In this document: in pieces, positions 28,325 through 37,898 of the stretch
Position numbering within the stretch: the first letter of the stretch is position 1
How the letters are laid out: each line of letters opens with the position of its first letter
NCBI RefSeq assembly: GCF_001904725.1
Contig: NZ_MRCE01000018.1
Span: forward strand, 62,001-126,000
Reading direction: 5' to 3'
Length of the DNA stretch: 64,000 nt
Origin: Phormidium ambiguum IAM M-71
GTDB lineage: Bacteria; Cyanobacteriota; Cyanobacteriia; Cyanobacteriales; Aerosakkonemataceae
Translations under genes and position numbers: made by a program
Notes under the pieces: model-generated
Seen by the model: the letters and a program-made list of their open reading frames with translations, nothing else
The model's database searches: none
Told to the model about the DNA's origin: nothing

Positions 28325-31312
28325 ATGCAATCTAAGATTGAAAAACGAGAATCTGAGCGGGTTTTACCCAGAGTTGCCCAAATAATTTTAGCTTTATTGG
28401 GGTTATGGCTGGGTATAGAATTACTATGTCGCTTAGTTGCGGAAGTTTTATGGTTTGATGAGGTTAAGTATTTACCTGTTTTTTGGATCAGGTTAGGAAC
28501 TCAATTGGGTTTATGGACGATCGCTATTTTTTCCGGTTGGTTTTTGCTGTTTAATTTAAATATAGCTGAACAAAATAGCCATAATTTAACACCTGCATCT
28601 ACTAAAAAACCAGAGATAAATTATTTTAATTTAAAAGTTAATTCTAAAGCTGATTCTACGAATAGGGAATTAAAGTTACATTGGCTGTTACCTTTGGTAA
28701 TTTTGCTCAGTTTATTAATTGGATTGCTGAGTTTCCATTATGGAAAAATAGCTATTAATTCTTGGCAACTTAACTTCGATATTACTATAGTTTCGTCTGT
28801 TATTCCAGCCCGCTTCGATCCGCAGTCAATTTGGCAAAATTGGCGAGTACCGCAACAGTGGCAATGGATTTTGTTGCCAATAATTTCTTTAATAATTATT
28901 ATTAAACCGAAAGTTGTTTTAAAAGCGATCGCAATTTTAATAAGTCTCTGTTTTGGCATCGCTTTATCGGGACAATGGCTGACAATTTTACAATATTTTC
29001 ATGTTATCTCTTTTAATCGCCAAGATCCTTTGTTTGGCAGAGATATTAGCTTTTATATTTTTAGTCTGCCTGTTTGGGAACTTTTAGAATTTTGGTTAAT
29101 CGGGTTATTTCTATATGCTTTAATGTCTGTAACTCTGATTTACGTATTATCAGGAAATAGCTTAAGCGAAGGTAAATTTATTGGGTTTAGCCGATCGCAA
29201 AAACAGCATTTATATGGACTCGGATCGGCAATAATGTTAGGCGTGTCTTTCAGTTATTGGCTCAGACGCTACGAATTACTTTATTCTAAGTATGGCGTTG
29301 TTTATGGTGCAGGTTATACCGATGTGACAGCGCGATTACCAATTTACAATTTGCTGAGTTTAGTGGCGTTGGCGATCGGTATTTTATTATTATGGCGCAG
29401 AATTTTTCCTCCTAAAATTAAGCGGAAAAAAAGTGATAAAAAAAGGAATTTATTTTTCTATATCTTGATTGGTTCACTGTCAATTTTCGTCAGTTTATTT
29501 GTATTTTCTTTCTTTTTTCCTGAAGTCATTCAAAGATTAATCGTGCAACCTAACGAAGTTGCTAGGGAAAGTCGTTATATTAAAAACAATATTCAATTGA
29601 CAAGGGAAGCATTCCAATTAGACACAATTGAAGTAGAAACTTTTAATCCTGAAGGTGGCTTAACTGCTGAATCATTGCGGAGAAATGATGATACAATTCG
29701 GAATATTCGCCTTTGGGATACTCGTCCACTTTTACAAACTAATCGTCAATTACAACAAATTAGACCTTACTATAGATTTCCTAATGCCGATATCGATCGC
29801 TACAATATCTTAACAGCTTCACCAAAAAAATTAGAGAAACGCCAAGTTATTATTGCAGCTAGAGAATTAGATTATGAAGCTGTTCCCGAAGCGGCTAAAA
29901 CTTGGGTAAACAAACATTTAGTTTATACTCATGGTTATGGTTTTACTGTTAGTCCAGTGAATACAGTTGCATCTGGAGGATTACCAGCTTATTTTGTTCG
30001 GGATATTGGAGTTACCACAAACGATGGTAGTTTGCAAACCTCTAGTCCGCTAATTCGCTACACAATTCCTACTAATAATCCCCGCATTTATTATGGCGAA
30101 CTTACTAATACTTATGTGATGACTAATACGAAAACTAGGGAATTAGATTTTCCTAGCGGAGATGAGAATGCTTATAATATTTATGATGGTTTTGGAGGAA
30201 TTAAAATTGGTGGTTGGGGAAGGAGGTTAGTATTTGCCAAATATTTAAATGATTGGCAAATGTTATTAACAGGAAATTTTACCGACCAAAGTAAGTTACT
30301 ATTTCGCCGGAATATAGAACAAAGAGTAAGAGCGATCGCACCTTTTTTAAAATACGATCGTTACCCTTATTTAGTAACTACCACTGACCCGGAAGAACCA
30401 TTAACTAAAAATCAGCAGAAAAACCATTTATATTGGATTATTGATGCTTATACAATTAGCGATCGTTATCCTTATTCTGACCCTGGAGAAAACGAATTTA
30501 ACTACATTAGAAATTCTGTAAAAGTGGTTATTGATGCCTATAGCGGAGACGTAAATTTTTACGTGGCTTTTCCCCAAGATCCAATTATTCAAAGCACTTC
30601 TGCTATCTTCCCGACTATGTTTAAACCTTTGTCGGCAATGCCTGGGGTACTTCGCACTCATATTCGCTATCCGATCGATATTTATAGCGTGCAATCAGAA
30701 AGATTACTTGCTTACCACATGACAGATGCGCGAGTTTTCTATAATCGGGAAGATTTATGGAAAATTCCTACAGAAATTTATGGCGGACAACCACAATCAG
30801 TAGAACCTTATTATCTAATCATGAAATTGCCCACCGCCAAAGAAGAAGAATTTATCTTACTTATGCCCTTTACACCTATAGGTAGAACCAATTTAATTGG
30901 ATGGTTAGCAGGTCGTTCTGATGGGGAGAGATATGGCAATTTATTACTTTATCAGTTCCCCAAACAACAATTAGTTTTTGGCCCTGAACAAATTGAAGCT
31001 TTAATTAACCAAGATCCCGTAATTTCTCAACAAATTTCTCTGTGGAATCGGCAAGGTTCAAAGGCAATTCAAGGTAATTTGTTAGTAATTCCGATTGAAA
31101 AATCACTACTGTATGTAGAACCAGTTTATTTAGAAGCAGACCAAAATAGTGTGCCAACTTTGGCTAGGGTAATTGTAGTTTACGAAAATCGCATTGTGAT
31201 GGCAGAAACTTTAGAACAATCTCTCAAGGCAATTTTTCAACCTGTACAATCAACTCCGGCACCCATTATTCGGCCATTGGAAGATGTAGAAGCAGAAACC
31301 CTTGCACCCTAA
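28325..31312 (+). CDS. UPF0182 family large membrane protein
   Basis: A 995-aa protein of the UPF0182 family. The N-terminal third has about seven membrane segments (for example [20 protein letters not shown] and [19 protein letters not shown]), and the rest is a large extracytoplasmic domain containing [20 protein letters not shown] and [21 protein letters not shown]. The C-terminal acidic tail is variable. The function of the family is unknown. The frame also opens at TTG 28310; ATG 28325 is the conventional choice. Confidence 0.88.
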   Translation: MQSKIEKRESERVLPRVAQIILALLGLWLGIELLCRLVAEVLWFDEVKYLPVFWIRLGTQLGLWTIAIFSGWFLLFNLNIAEQNSHNLTPASTKKPEINYFNLKVNSKADSTNRELKLHWLLPLVILLSLLIGLLSFHYGKIAINSWQLNFDITIVSSVIPARFDPQSIWQNWRVPQQWQWILLPIISLIIIIKPKVVLKAIAILISLCFGIALSGQWLTILQYFHVISFNRQDPLFGRDISFYIFSLPVWELLEFWLIGLFLYALMSVTLIYVLSGNSLSEGKFIGFSRSQKQHLYGLGSAIMLGVSFSYWLRRYELLYSKYGVVYGAGYTDVTARLPIYNLLSLVALAIGILLLWRRIFPPKIKRKKSDKKRNLFFYILIGSLSIFVSLFVFSFFFPEVIQRLIVQPNEVARESRYIKNNIQLTREAFQLDTIEVETFNPEGGLTAESLRRNDDTIRNIRLWDTRPLLQTNRQLQQIRPYYRFPNADIDRYNILTASPKKLEKRQVIIAARELDYEAVPEAAKTWVNKHLVYTHGYGFTVSPVNTVASGGLPAYFVRDIGVTTNDGSLQTSSPLIRYTIPTNNPRIYYGELTNTYVMTNTKTRELDFPSGDENAYNIYDGFGGIKIGGWGRRLVFAKYLNDWQMLLTGNFTDQSKLLFRRNIEQRVRAIAPFLKYDRYPYLVTTTDPEEPLTKNQQKNHLYWIIDAYTISDRYPYSDPGENEFNYIRNSVKVVIDAYSGDVNFYVAFPQDPIIQSTSAIFPTMFKPLSAMPGVLRTHIRYPIDIYSVQSERLLAYHMTDARVFYNREDLWKIPTEIYGGQPQSVEPYYLIMKLPTAKEEEFILLMPFTPIGRTNLIGWLAGRSDGERYGNLLLYQFPKQQLVFGPEQIEALINQDPVISQQISLWNRQGSKAIQGNLLVIPIEKSLLYVEPVYLEADQNSVPTLARVIVVYENRIVMAETLEQSLKAIFQPVQSTPAPIIRPLEDVEAETLAP

Positions 31313-31343
31313 AGGGAACAAGGGAAAAACAATAATAACCTTT

Positions 31344-31577
31344 TTATTTACTGACGATAATCGTCACGCCACTCACACCCCAAGCGCTAAAAAATGCGCG
31401 AAATAACTCTTCACTAGCTGCACTCATTTCGCCATCTTCACCAATAATTCCCCCGCTAACTAATTTTCCGCGATCGCTCAAAAAAGTCAATCTCTGTTCG
31501 CCATTTTCATCCTTCTGGATTAACAAACGACCTTTCGCTAAAATTTGACCCGCACTACTCGAAATTGCACAACGCAT
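31344..31577 (-). CDS. Small conserved hypothetical protein (77 aa)
   Basis: A 77-aa protein (MRCAISSSAGQILAKGRL, QRLTFLSDRGKLVSGGIIG, then EELFRAFFSAWGVSGVTIIV). It has no recognised domain. It lies tail-to-tail with the UPF0182 gene. Codon use and the compact hydrophobic/charged pattern suggest a real soluble protein. Function unknown. Confidence 0.55.
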   Translation of the reverse strand: MRCAISSSAGQILAKGRLLIQKDENGEQRLTFLSDRGKLVSGGIIGEDGEMSAASEELFRAFFSAWGVSGVTIIVSK

Positions 31578-31733
31578 TGTTTATTTATTGTTCATAGTTC
31601 CTTGTTCATTTTAGAACAATCTTGAATCCTCAAAACTCAGGTTTTTTAATATATTGTTGTGCTTTAGTGTTCTCCTGATAGGAAGGATAAGAGTGTTGCA
31701 GCACAACAACGTATTTAGATAGAACTTTGGTAA

Positions 31734-33644
31734 TTACAAAATAACACCTATTTGTTTAAGATAAACTGGGGTAAAAGATTCCCCAGGTCTAAGTTGGTAA
31801 TTTTCCATCCAACCTTGGCGGCGAATGGAAATATTATCGCCTTGTTTTTCCACAATAGTAGCGTCTTCGTAAGCATTGCGGACTAAAGTTTTTTCTGTTG
31901 TTGTCGGGTTATCTAAGACGATAATATTGCTACCTTGATAAAACATTCCGTCGCTTTCTAAGATGTCTTCGCAATATTCAGCGATTAATAAATCTAATTT
32001 TGGATTACGCAATAAACTCTGCACGTTAGTGTTGTAGTCCTTGTGCATCACTTTTTCAGAACGATTCACAAATACCCCTTGACGACAAACTGCACCGATC
32101 GTCCAACCAGGGTATTTTAGCAGGATATGATCGATCGTTTCTTCCAATTCTTTGAGAGAAATTCGGTTAAAAGTAATAATGGGGATGCGAGAATCGATCG
32201 CACTTTTAAAGAAAGTTTCAATAATGAAAGATGGCACATCTATACTTTCTCCAAAAGCCGGATTTAGGTGCATGAAAATTCCCGGTGCTGCATTAATCTC
32301 TATAATTGCAAAATTACCTGACTTCCAAGATTCCGCCAGAGTTCCTGCAATCACATCAATTCCCATACAAACTAACCGGAAATGCTGGGCAACATCTTGA
32401 GCCAAAATAATATTGTCAGGATGAACAGTAGAGGTTGCATCGATACTAACTCCCCCAGCCGAGAGATTAGCAACTTTACGCAAATAAACTGTTTTTTCTG
32501 CCTCAATTACGCTATCCATTGTCAAATTTTGTTCATCCAAAAACATCTCCATTGCTTCATCAACTTGGATTTTTCCCATTGGTGAAGTCGGAGTATCTAA
32601 TCGTTCTGGTTTGGCATTTTCTTTAGCAATTAATTCGGAAATAGTCGAGTATCCATCTCCAACTACCCAAGCCGGACGACGTTCAGTAGCAGCTACGAAT
32701 TTACCATTGACGCAAAGTAAACGAAAATCCGATCCTTGGTAGCTTTTCTCAACAATAATATCTACAGGTTGGGATTCAGGAATTGCTTTAAGTGCACGAT
32801 AAAAAGCGTGTTCTACTTCTTCACCATTTTGCACATTTGCGGTGACTCCTATTCCTTTATGCCCCACAACTGGTTTAATAGCTACTGGATAACCAACAAT
32901 ATCAGCGGCATCTAGAGCACCACTTAAAGTGCGAACAATTTCACCTTTTGGTACAGGAAAACCCAGAGTATCTAAAAAAGCTTTGCAGTCATCTTTACGA
33001 GTGGTAAAATCAGAGTCTAAATGACTGTCACGATCGAAGGTTGTCGCCACACCCCGCACTAATTTTTTGCCATAACCATACTGCATTAATCCTTCATCCC
33101 ACAAGTAAAATACGGGAATACCTTTTTGAGTTGCGGTACGAAATAAAGAATAAACTGTTGGCCCTCCGTAAACTGAGGCGCGAAACATTTCTTGCAATGG
33201 TTTGAATTTTTTTTGAAATGAGAAATCATCGTTTTGGGTAATAGCTTCTAACCAATCCCAAACAAAGTAAATTACTGATTTTGTAGTCCGGGCATGGATA
33301 GTTTCAATGGCGATTCTTTGATAGTTTTTATAAGGGTTAATGCTCCATTCTTTAGGATGTAAACCCATCTGGAGTTTGCCAACATCCATAATTGTTTCAG
33401 CAAATAAATGTCCGTAAGATTCATATTCTTTATCTTTTAGCTGGGGACAAAGTTTGCCAATTTCCCCGACATAATCTCCTATTGAACTTGGTTCAAGATA
33501 TCCAGTGAAGTCAAAATCAAAAACGATCGCTGCTGTACTTAAATATGGATTTGGCCCTACATAATGCTTAAGGTTAAAAATGTCAAATGCGTCTTTATGT
33601 CTAGCATTAACTCTAGGATCGTCATTAATTCTTTCCCTTACCAT
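31734..33644 (-). CDS. cphA2: CphA2-type cyanophycin synthetase
   Basis: A 636-aa cyanophycin synthetase-like protein, far shorter than CphA1 (about 870-900 aa). The N-domain (about 1-215; NLKHYVGPNPYLSTAAIVFDF) is followed by an ATP-grasp domain (about 216-480; GYPVAIKPVVGHKGIGVT, DFRLLCVNGKFVAATERRPA and EINAAPGIFMHLNP) and a reduced C-terminal Mur-ligase-like part with no P-loop. This is the layout of CphA2, which polymerises beta-aspartyl-arginine dipeptides using a single ATP-grasp site. AAAGGAGA precedes ATG 33644. Cyanophycinase, which makes those dipeptides, is encoded divergently 800 bases away. Confidence 0.82.
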   Translation of the reverse strand: MVRERINDDPRVNARHKDAFDIFNLKHYVGPNPYLSTAAIVFDFDFTGYLEPSSIGDYVGEIGKLCPQLKDKEYESYGHLFAETIMDVGKLQMGLHPKEWSINPYKNYQRIAIETIHARTTKSVIYFVWDWLEAITQNDDFSFQKKFKPLQEMFRASVYGGPTVYSLFRTATQKGIPVFYLWDEGLMQYGYGKKLVRGVATTFDRDSHLDSDFTTRKDDCKAFLDTLGFPVPKGEIVRTLSGALDAADIVGYPVAIKPVVGHKGIGVTANVQNGEEVEHAFYRALKAIPESQPVDIIVEKSYQGSDFRLLCVNGKFVAATERRPAWVVGDGYSTISELIAKENAKPERLDTPTSPMGKIQVDEAMEMFLDEQNLTMDSVIEAEKTVYLRKVANLSAGGVSIDATSTVHPDNIILAQDVAQHFRLVCMGIDVIAGTLAESWKSGNFAIIEINAAPGIFMHLNPAFGESIDVPSFIIETFFKSAIDSRIPIITFNRISLKELEETIDHILLKYPGWTIGAVCRQGVFVNRSEKVMHKDYNTNVQSLLRNPKLDLLIAEYCEDILESDGMFYQGSNIIVLDNPTTTEKTLVRNAYEDATIVEKQGDNISIRRQGWMENYQLRPGESFTPVYLKQIGVIL

Positions 33645-33970
33645 TATTATCTCCTTTGGTATAACACCCTTAATTTTAGCGATCGCTTTGAGAATTATCT
33701 GAAGACATTCGCTTACTTTGAATTTTTTCTCTAATTTTAGTTAATTTTAGCGGAATTTTCTTCTACCTCTAGTTTAGTATGTTTAGCTCTATCTCAGTGT
33801 TATTGTTTTTGGCAATGACAATTGCTAGTAAACTATTTTTTAACTGTTTTAGATATGTAATAAAGTCATTAACCATCAAATTATAAGCTCCTTCTTGGGA
33901 AAGATGTCTTTGTTAAACTAACTAACTTAAATTAAATGTAAATTAGACTACATTTTAGGAGGACAGTAAA
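33645..33970. other. Divergent promoter region of the cyanophycin locus
   Basis: This AT-rich spacer lies between cphA2 (minus) and the 65-aa ORF (plus). The only specific signal I see is a GTA-N8-TAC motif at 33938-33951. Confidence 0.5.
33938..33951. promoter_or_regulatory. Candidate NtcA box (GTA-N8-TAC)
   Basis: GTAAATTAGACTAC fits the NtcA consensus exactly. It ends 19 bases before the ATG of the 65-aa ORF, next to its AGGAGG, so for that gene it could only repress or be fortuitous. Toward cphA2 a TAGTTT lies 17 bases away, closer than the 20-24 typical of NtcA-activated promoters. Confidence 0.4.
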
Positions 33971-34168
33971 ATGACTGTCACGAAAACTCCTCTCAGAGAA
34001 GAAGTTCATCAATTAGCTGAAACAGCTTTTCATCTCAACTTGATTTCGGGTTATGGAGATGGCGAATATAGCAATGAATATCAAATTGTTTACCAAGGTA
34101 AACCCAGACATCTCCTACTAGAAAAAGCACGTTCTTTTTTAAAGAATTTAATCCAACAATCAAGTTAA
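33971..34168 (+). CDS. Small protein of unknown function between cphA2 and cphB
   Basis: A 65-aa protein (LREEVHQLAETAFHLNLISG, YGDGEYSNEYQIVYQGKPRH, then a short helix). AGGAGG sits about eight bases before the ATG, which supports translation. No domain is recognised. It is 288 bases upstream of cyanophycinase in the same direction and may be co-regulated with it. Confidence 0.6.
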   Translation: MTVTKTPLREEVHQLAETAFHLNLISGYGDGEYSNEYQIVYQGKPRHLLLEKARSFLKNLIQQSS

Positions 34169-34364
34169 AAACTGTTAGTTAAATCAAGCAGTTAAGTTAA
34201 TTTACTTTTACTCCTGATTCAAAACTTGGGTCGGGAGGTTTTGTCTTGCCAACGAATATTTACTTTGGCCGATTGTATGTTACATCTTAATTTAAAAATT
34301 GTTAATCTCTCCCAAAGCATAAACATTTGGGAATAAACCATATCACTCTTGCTAATTTAATTTT

Positions 34365-34378
34365 GTATAAATATCTAC
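34365..34378 (+). promoter_or_regulatory. Candidate NtcA box upstream of cphB
   Basis: GTATAAATATCTAC matches GTA-N8-TAC, 78 bases before the cyanophycinase ATG. A possible -10 (TAGAGA) lies 19 bases downstream but lacks the final T of TAN3T, so the promoter match is imperfect. Confidence 0.45.
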
Positions 34379-34456
34379 CAAATGACTGTTACTAGTTTAG
34401 AGAGCGATATGTTTTACTCACATTTAGGTAAAGGAAAAATAAAAAAGTGAGTTTAT

Positions 34457-35287
34457 ATGTCAGACAATCAAGTAACAGGACAATTAATCATAATTGGTGG
34501 TGCAGAAGATAGAGAAGGAGATTGTAGAGTACTCCGGGAATTTGTACGTCGTGCTGGAGGTACCAAAGCTAACATTGTTATCATGACCGCAGCAACCGAA
34601 TTACCTAGAGAAGTCGGAGAACAATATACAAACATATTTGAACGTTTTGGAGCACAAGAAGTTCGGATTATTGATACTGTCACCAGAGATGATTCTAGTT
34701 CATCGACATATTTAGAAGCTGTGGGAAAGGCTACTGGTATATTTTTTACAGGCGGCGATCAAGCGCGAATTACTAGTATCATTAAAGACACTGAACTTGA
34801 TGCTTTAATTCATAAACGTTACGCTGAAGGTGCTGTAATTGGGGGTACTAGTGCAGGCGCAGCTGTGATGCCTGATGTGATGATTGTAGAAGGAGATTCG
34901 ACGACAAATGCTAGAGCAGAGGTTGTCGAAATGGGTCCCGGAATGGGTTTTCTCCCCGGAATTGTTATCGATCAACATTTTTCCCAAAGAGGACGTTTAG
35001 GACGTTTAATTGCGGCGCTAGCACAGCAACCTGCTGTTTTAGGATTTGGGATTGATGAGGATACGGCGATAATAGTTAACCAAGATGTAATTGAAGTAAT
35101 TGGCAGCGGTTCTGTAACAATTGTCGATGTGGCAGAGATTACTCACAGCAATGTGGATAATCTGTTGAAGGATGAAGCAATGGCACTTTGTAATGCTAAA
35201 TTGCACATTCTTCCTGAAGGTTATAGTTACAATTTGAAGAATAGAAAACCAATTTTAGAACGCATTCCTCAAGCAGCAGCAGCGTAG
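34457..35287 (+). CDS. cphB: Cyanophycinase
   Basis: A 276-aa S51-family serine peptidase that cleaves cyanophycin to beta-aspartyl-arginine dipeptides in the cytoplasm. The nucleophile elbow is GGTSAGAAVM (about residues 131-140), preceded by FFTGGDQARI and followed by the conserved DQHFSQRGRLGRL and GFGIDEDTA segments. Length is normal. It lies downstream of the small ORF and beyond the divergent CphA2-type synthetase; no CphA1 is in the window. Confidence 0.94.
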   Translation: MSDNQVTGQLIIIGGAEDREGDCRVLREFVRRAGGTKANIVIMTAATELPREVGEQYTNIFERFGAQEVRIIDTVTRDDSSSSTYLEAVGKATGIFFTGGDQARITSIIKDTELDALIHKRYAEGAVIGGTSAGAAVMPDVMIVEGDSTTNARAEVVEMGPGMGFLPGIVIDQHFSQRGRLGRLIAALAQQPAVLGFGIDEDTAIIVNQDVIEVIGSGSVTIVDVAEITHSNVDNLLKDEAMALCNAKLHILPEGYSYNLKNRKPILERIPQAAAA

Positions 35288-35443
35288 GGGAGGCAAGGAG
35301 GCAGGGGGGCAGAGGGGCAGGGGAGCAGGGGGGACAAGGGGACAAGGGGACAAGGAGATTTTTACCTTTCACCTTTCTTTCCTTCTGACTTCTGCCTTCT
35401 GCCTTCTGCCTTCTGCCTTCTGCCTTCTGCCTTCTGCCTTTCC
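35288..35443. repeat. Purine/pyrimidine heptad repeat block (STRR-like)
   Basis: A purine-rich half (GGGGCAGAGGGGCAGGGG, GGGGACAA units) is followed by a pyrimidine-rich half with at least six TGCCTTC units, so the two halves can pair into a long hairpin. It fills the convergent gap between cphB and bgtA and probably ends transcription from both sides. A near copy fills the convergent gap at 48441-48620. Confidence 0.85.
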
Positions 35444-36232
35444 CTACAAAATATTATCGAGAAATTGTTTGGCCCGATCGCACTTTGGATTTGAGAAAAA
35501 CTGTTCTGGGGGTGAATCTTCGGCGAGTTTTCCTTGATCTAAGAATAAAATGCGATCGGCAACTTCGTTCGCAAAACCCATTTCATGAGTCACAACTGCC
35601 ATTGTCATGCCGGATTTTGCTAAGTCTTGCATTACATCTAAAACTTCTTTCACCATTTCTGGATCGAGAGCAGATGTGGGTTCATCAAATAACATGATAT
35701 CGGGTTTCATAGCTAAGGAACGTGCGATCGCAACCCGTTGTTTTTGTCCTCCCGAAAGTTGCGAAGGATAAGAATTTGCCTTAGCTTCTAAGCCCACCTT
35801 TTTCAACAAATCCATTCCCACTTTTCGTGCCTCATCTTCCGAGACATTCTTCACCTTTAACGGTGCATACATAATATTTTTAATCACCGTCATGTGTGGG
35901 AATAAATTAAAGTGTTGAAACACCATACCAACATTTTGCCGCACTTTCATAATGTCAGTTTTCGGTGAAGTAATTTCTATGCCATCTATAAAAACTTTAC
36001 CGGAGGTAGGTGTTTCCAGTAAATTCATGCAACGCAAAAAGGTAGATTTTCCCGATCCAGAAGGGCCGATTAATGCCACTACTTGACCTCGATCGATTTC
36101 CGTAGAAATCCCTTGTAAAACATTAAGAGAGCCAAAGGATTTATAGAGATCTTCAACCTTAATAGCGATTTCTGTTTTGCCGTTTAACCCTGTAGCATTT
36201 TTTTTAATTGCTACGTTGTAATCGTCGTTCAA
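35444..36232 (-). CDS. bgtA: Polar/basic amino acid ABC transporter ATPase (BgtA/GlnQ type)
   Basis: A 262-aa ATPase of the polar amino acid uptake family. Walker A is [15 protein letters not shown], the signature [16 protein letters not shown], Walker [16 protein letters not shown], and THEMGFA the H-loop. Residues 1-20 are a variable extension. The start overlaps the end of the substrate-binding/permease gene by 29 bases, so they form one operon. With that fused partner the pair matches the cyanobacterial BgtAB transporter of basic amino acids and glutamine; GlnHPQ is the alternative. Confidence 0.85.
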   Translation of the reverse strand: MNDDYNVAIKKNATGLNGKTEIAIKVEDLYKSFGSLNVLQGISTEIDRGQVVALIGPSGSGKSTFLRCMNLLETPTSGKVFIDGIEITSPKTDIMKVRQNVGMVFQHFNLFPHMTVIKNIMYAPLKVKNVSEDEARKVGMDLLKKVGLEAKANSYPSQLSGGQKQRVAIARSLAMKPDIMLFDEPTSALDPEMVKEVLDVMQDLAKSGMTMAVVTHEMGFANEVADRILFLDQGKLAEDSPPEQFFSNPKCDRAKQFLDNIL

Positions 36233-37670
36233 GTTTAGAACCTCCCCAAGTCAAAAGCATTACTAAAACGTAATAAATTAAACCAGCCACTAACAGTGGT
36301 TCAAAATAGATATATTTTTCTGCTCCTACTATTTGGGCTCGCCGTAGCACATCCACCACACCAATTGTTGATACCAATGATGAATCTTTTAAAAGTGCGA
36401 TACATTCATTTACCAAGGAAGGTAAGATATTTTTCACTGCCTGTGGTAGGATAATATCTTTCATCATCGGTTGATAAGGAATTCCTAAAGATAGAGCCGC
36501 TTCTTTTTGTCCTTTATCAACTGCAAGAATTCCTCCTCTAATTGTCTCAGAAATATAAGCTCCTGAGTTGAGAGTAAAGGTAATTACGCCTGCCAGCAAA
36601 GCTGGAATATCATAACCAGTTAATTGGGGCGTTGCATAATATACTAATGCAATTTGTAAGAGCAGTGGTGTTCCTCTGAATACAGAAGTATAAGCCTTAG
36701 CAAACCAATTCAAAGGTTTGATGCTAGAAATTTTAAACAATGCCAGAACAATTCCCCAAAGAAAGCCGAAAAAAGCGGAAATTAAGGTGAATTGTAATGT
36801 TACTAAGATACCTTGGGCGATAAAAGGAATGCTAGCCCAAGCGGTGTCAAAACTTGAGGTTTTTTTCTCACCTTCAGCTGCTTGATTTCCACCTTGGTTT
36901 TCAAACCATTTTTTAACTAGTGCATCCATTTCTCCAGTTTGTTTCATTTGCTGGAGAACTTTATTAAATGGTTGTGCTAATGGGGAACCTTTGGGAAATG
37001 CGATCGCAGATCCCGCGTCTTCCGCACTATTAGGAATAGTGTTAAATTCCAAATCAGGATTATTAGCAATAAATCCCTTAGCAATGGCATCTTCAATAAT
37101 TGCCGCATCAATGCGATTTGATTTAATTTCTTGAATTAAATCGCCAGTTTTGTTTAAAGCAACTATCTTCGCACCTTTGATTTTTTCCTTAGCAAATTTC
37201 TCTTGTGTCGAACCTAATTGTACTCCAAGTCTTTTACCAGATAAGTTGGCAATAGTTTTTAAATTTGCGCCTTTTTTGGAAACAATCGTGTTTTTTGCTT
37301 CGTAATAAATATCAGAAAAATCGACATTTTTTCGTCGTTCGGGAGTGGGAGTCATCCCCGCCATTGCAAAGTCTGCTCTTCCTGATTGTAAAGCCGGAAT
37401 AATACCGCTAAAATCTGTGTCTTTAATCTCCAGTTCGTAGCCTAGTTCTCTAGTAATGTATTTGGCAATATCAACATCAAAACCAATAATTTCATCGCCG
37501 CTACCCGTCTTTCTAAACTCATAAGGAGGATAGTCAGCGGAAGTCACCATGATTAATTTGCGTCCGCTATTTTGTGCAGTTACAGAGTCAGGGTTCCAGT
37601 TACCAACTACTAGAGATGTTACTAAAGTGGCAATAAATAAAATTGCCAGTAACCATTTTTTCCTGAACAT
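36204..37670 (-). CDS. bgtB: Fused amino acid-binding protein/permease (BgtB type)
   Basis: A 488-aa protein joining a periplasmic solute-binding domain (SBP_bac_3, about 38-265; [28 protein letters not shown] split over two motifs) to an HisM/GlnP-type permease (about 280-485; [15 protein letters not shown] and the EAA loop [22 protein letters not shown]). A signal anchor is present at the N-terminus. This fusion is characteristic of cyanobacterial BgtB, which imports Arg, Lys, His and Gln. A well-spaced NtcA-type promoter lies upstream. Confidence 0.86.
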   Translation of the reverse strand: MFRKKWLLAILFIATLVTSLVVGNWNPDSVTAQNSGRKLIMVTSADYPPYEFRKTGSGDEIIGFDVDIAKYITRELGYELEIKDTDFSGIIPALQSGRADFAMAGMTPTPERRKNVDFSDIYYEAKNTIVSKKGANLKTIANLSGKRLGVQLGSTQEKFAKEKIKGAKIVALNKTGDLIQEIKSNRIDAAIIEDAIAKGFIANNPDLEFNTIPNSAEDAGSAIAFPKGSPLAQPFNKVLQQMKQTGEMDALVKKWFENQGGNQAAEGEKKTSSFDTAWASIPFIAQGILVTLQFTLISAFFGFLWGIVLALFKISSIKPLNWFAKAYTSVFRGTPLLLQIALVYYATPQLTGYDIPALLAGVITFTLNSGAYISETIRGGILAVDKGQKEAALSLGIPYQPMMKDIILPQAVKNILPSLVNECIALLKDSSLVSTIGVVDVLRRAQIVGAEKYIYFEPLLVAGLIYYVLVMLLTWGGSKLERRLQRSN

Positions 37671-37810
37671 GGTTATTATTTTCCTAAGTTTTTATTACTA
37701 ATTGTTAACAACAATCAAGAACTATCTTCACTTCAAGATAGTTCTAATTATTAACTTGTTAGGATAGTCAAAAAAGCCAATTTTCTCAAGTTTCCTTTAA
37801 GCTGGAACTA

Positions 37811-37853
37811 ATGATATATGGGCTATTATCCGATAAATTGTAGTTTTAGGTAC
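37811..37853 (-). promoter_or_regulatory. Candidate NtcA-activated promoter of bgtBA
   Basis: On the minus strand GTACCTAAAACTAC (37853-37840) fits GTA-N8-TAC. Twenty-three bases further is TATCAT (37816-37811), which fits the TAN3T -10 box. This is the spacing of NtcA-activated promoters. It would start transcription about 135 bases before the bgtB ATG. No binding data; match made by eye. Confidence 0.6.
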
Positions 37854-37898
37854 AAAAAATCGAAATAAATTTCTCCAAAATATCAAATTCTGTTATCA

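Noticed and set aside
35288-35443. Possible CRISPR array
   Set aside because: The repeat units are seven bases and contiguous with no spacers, and no cas genes are near.
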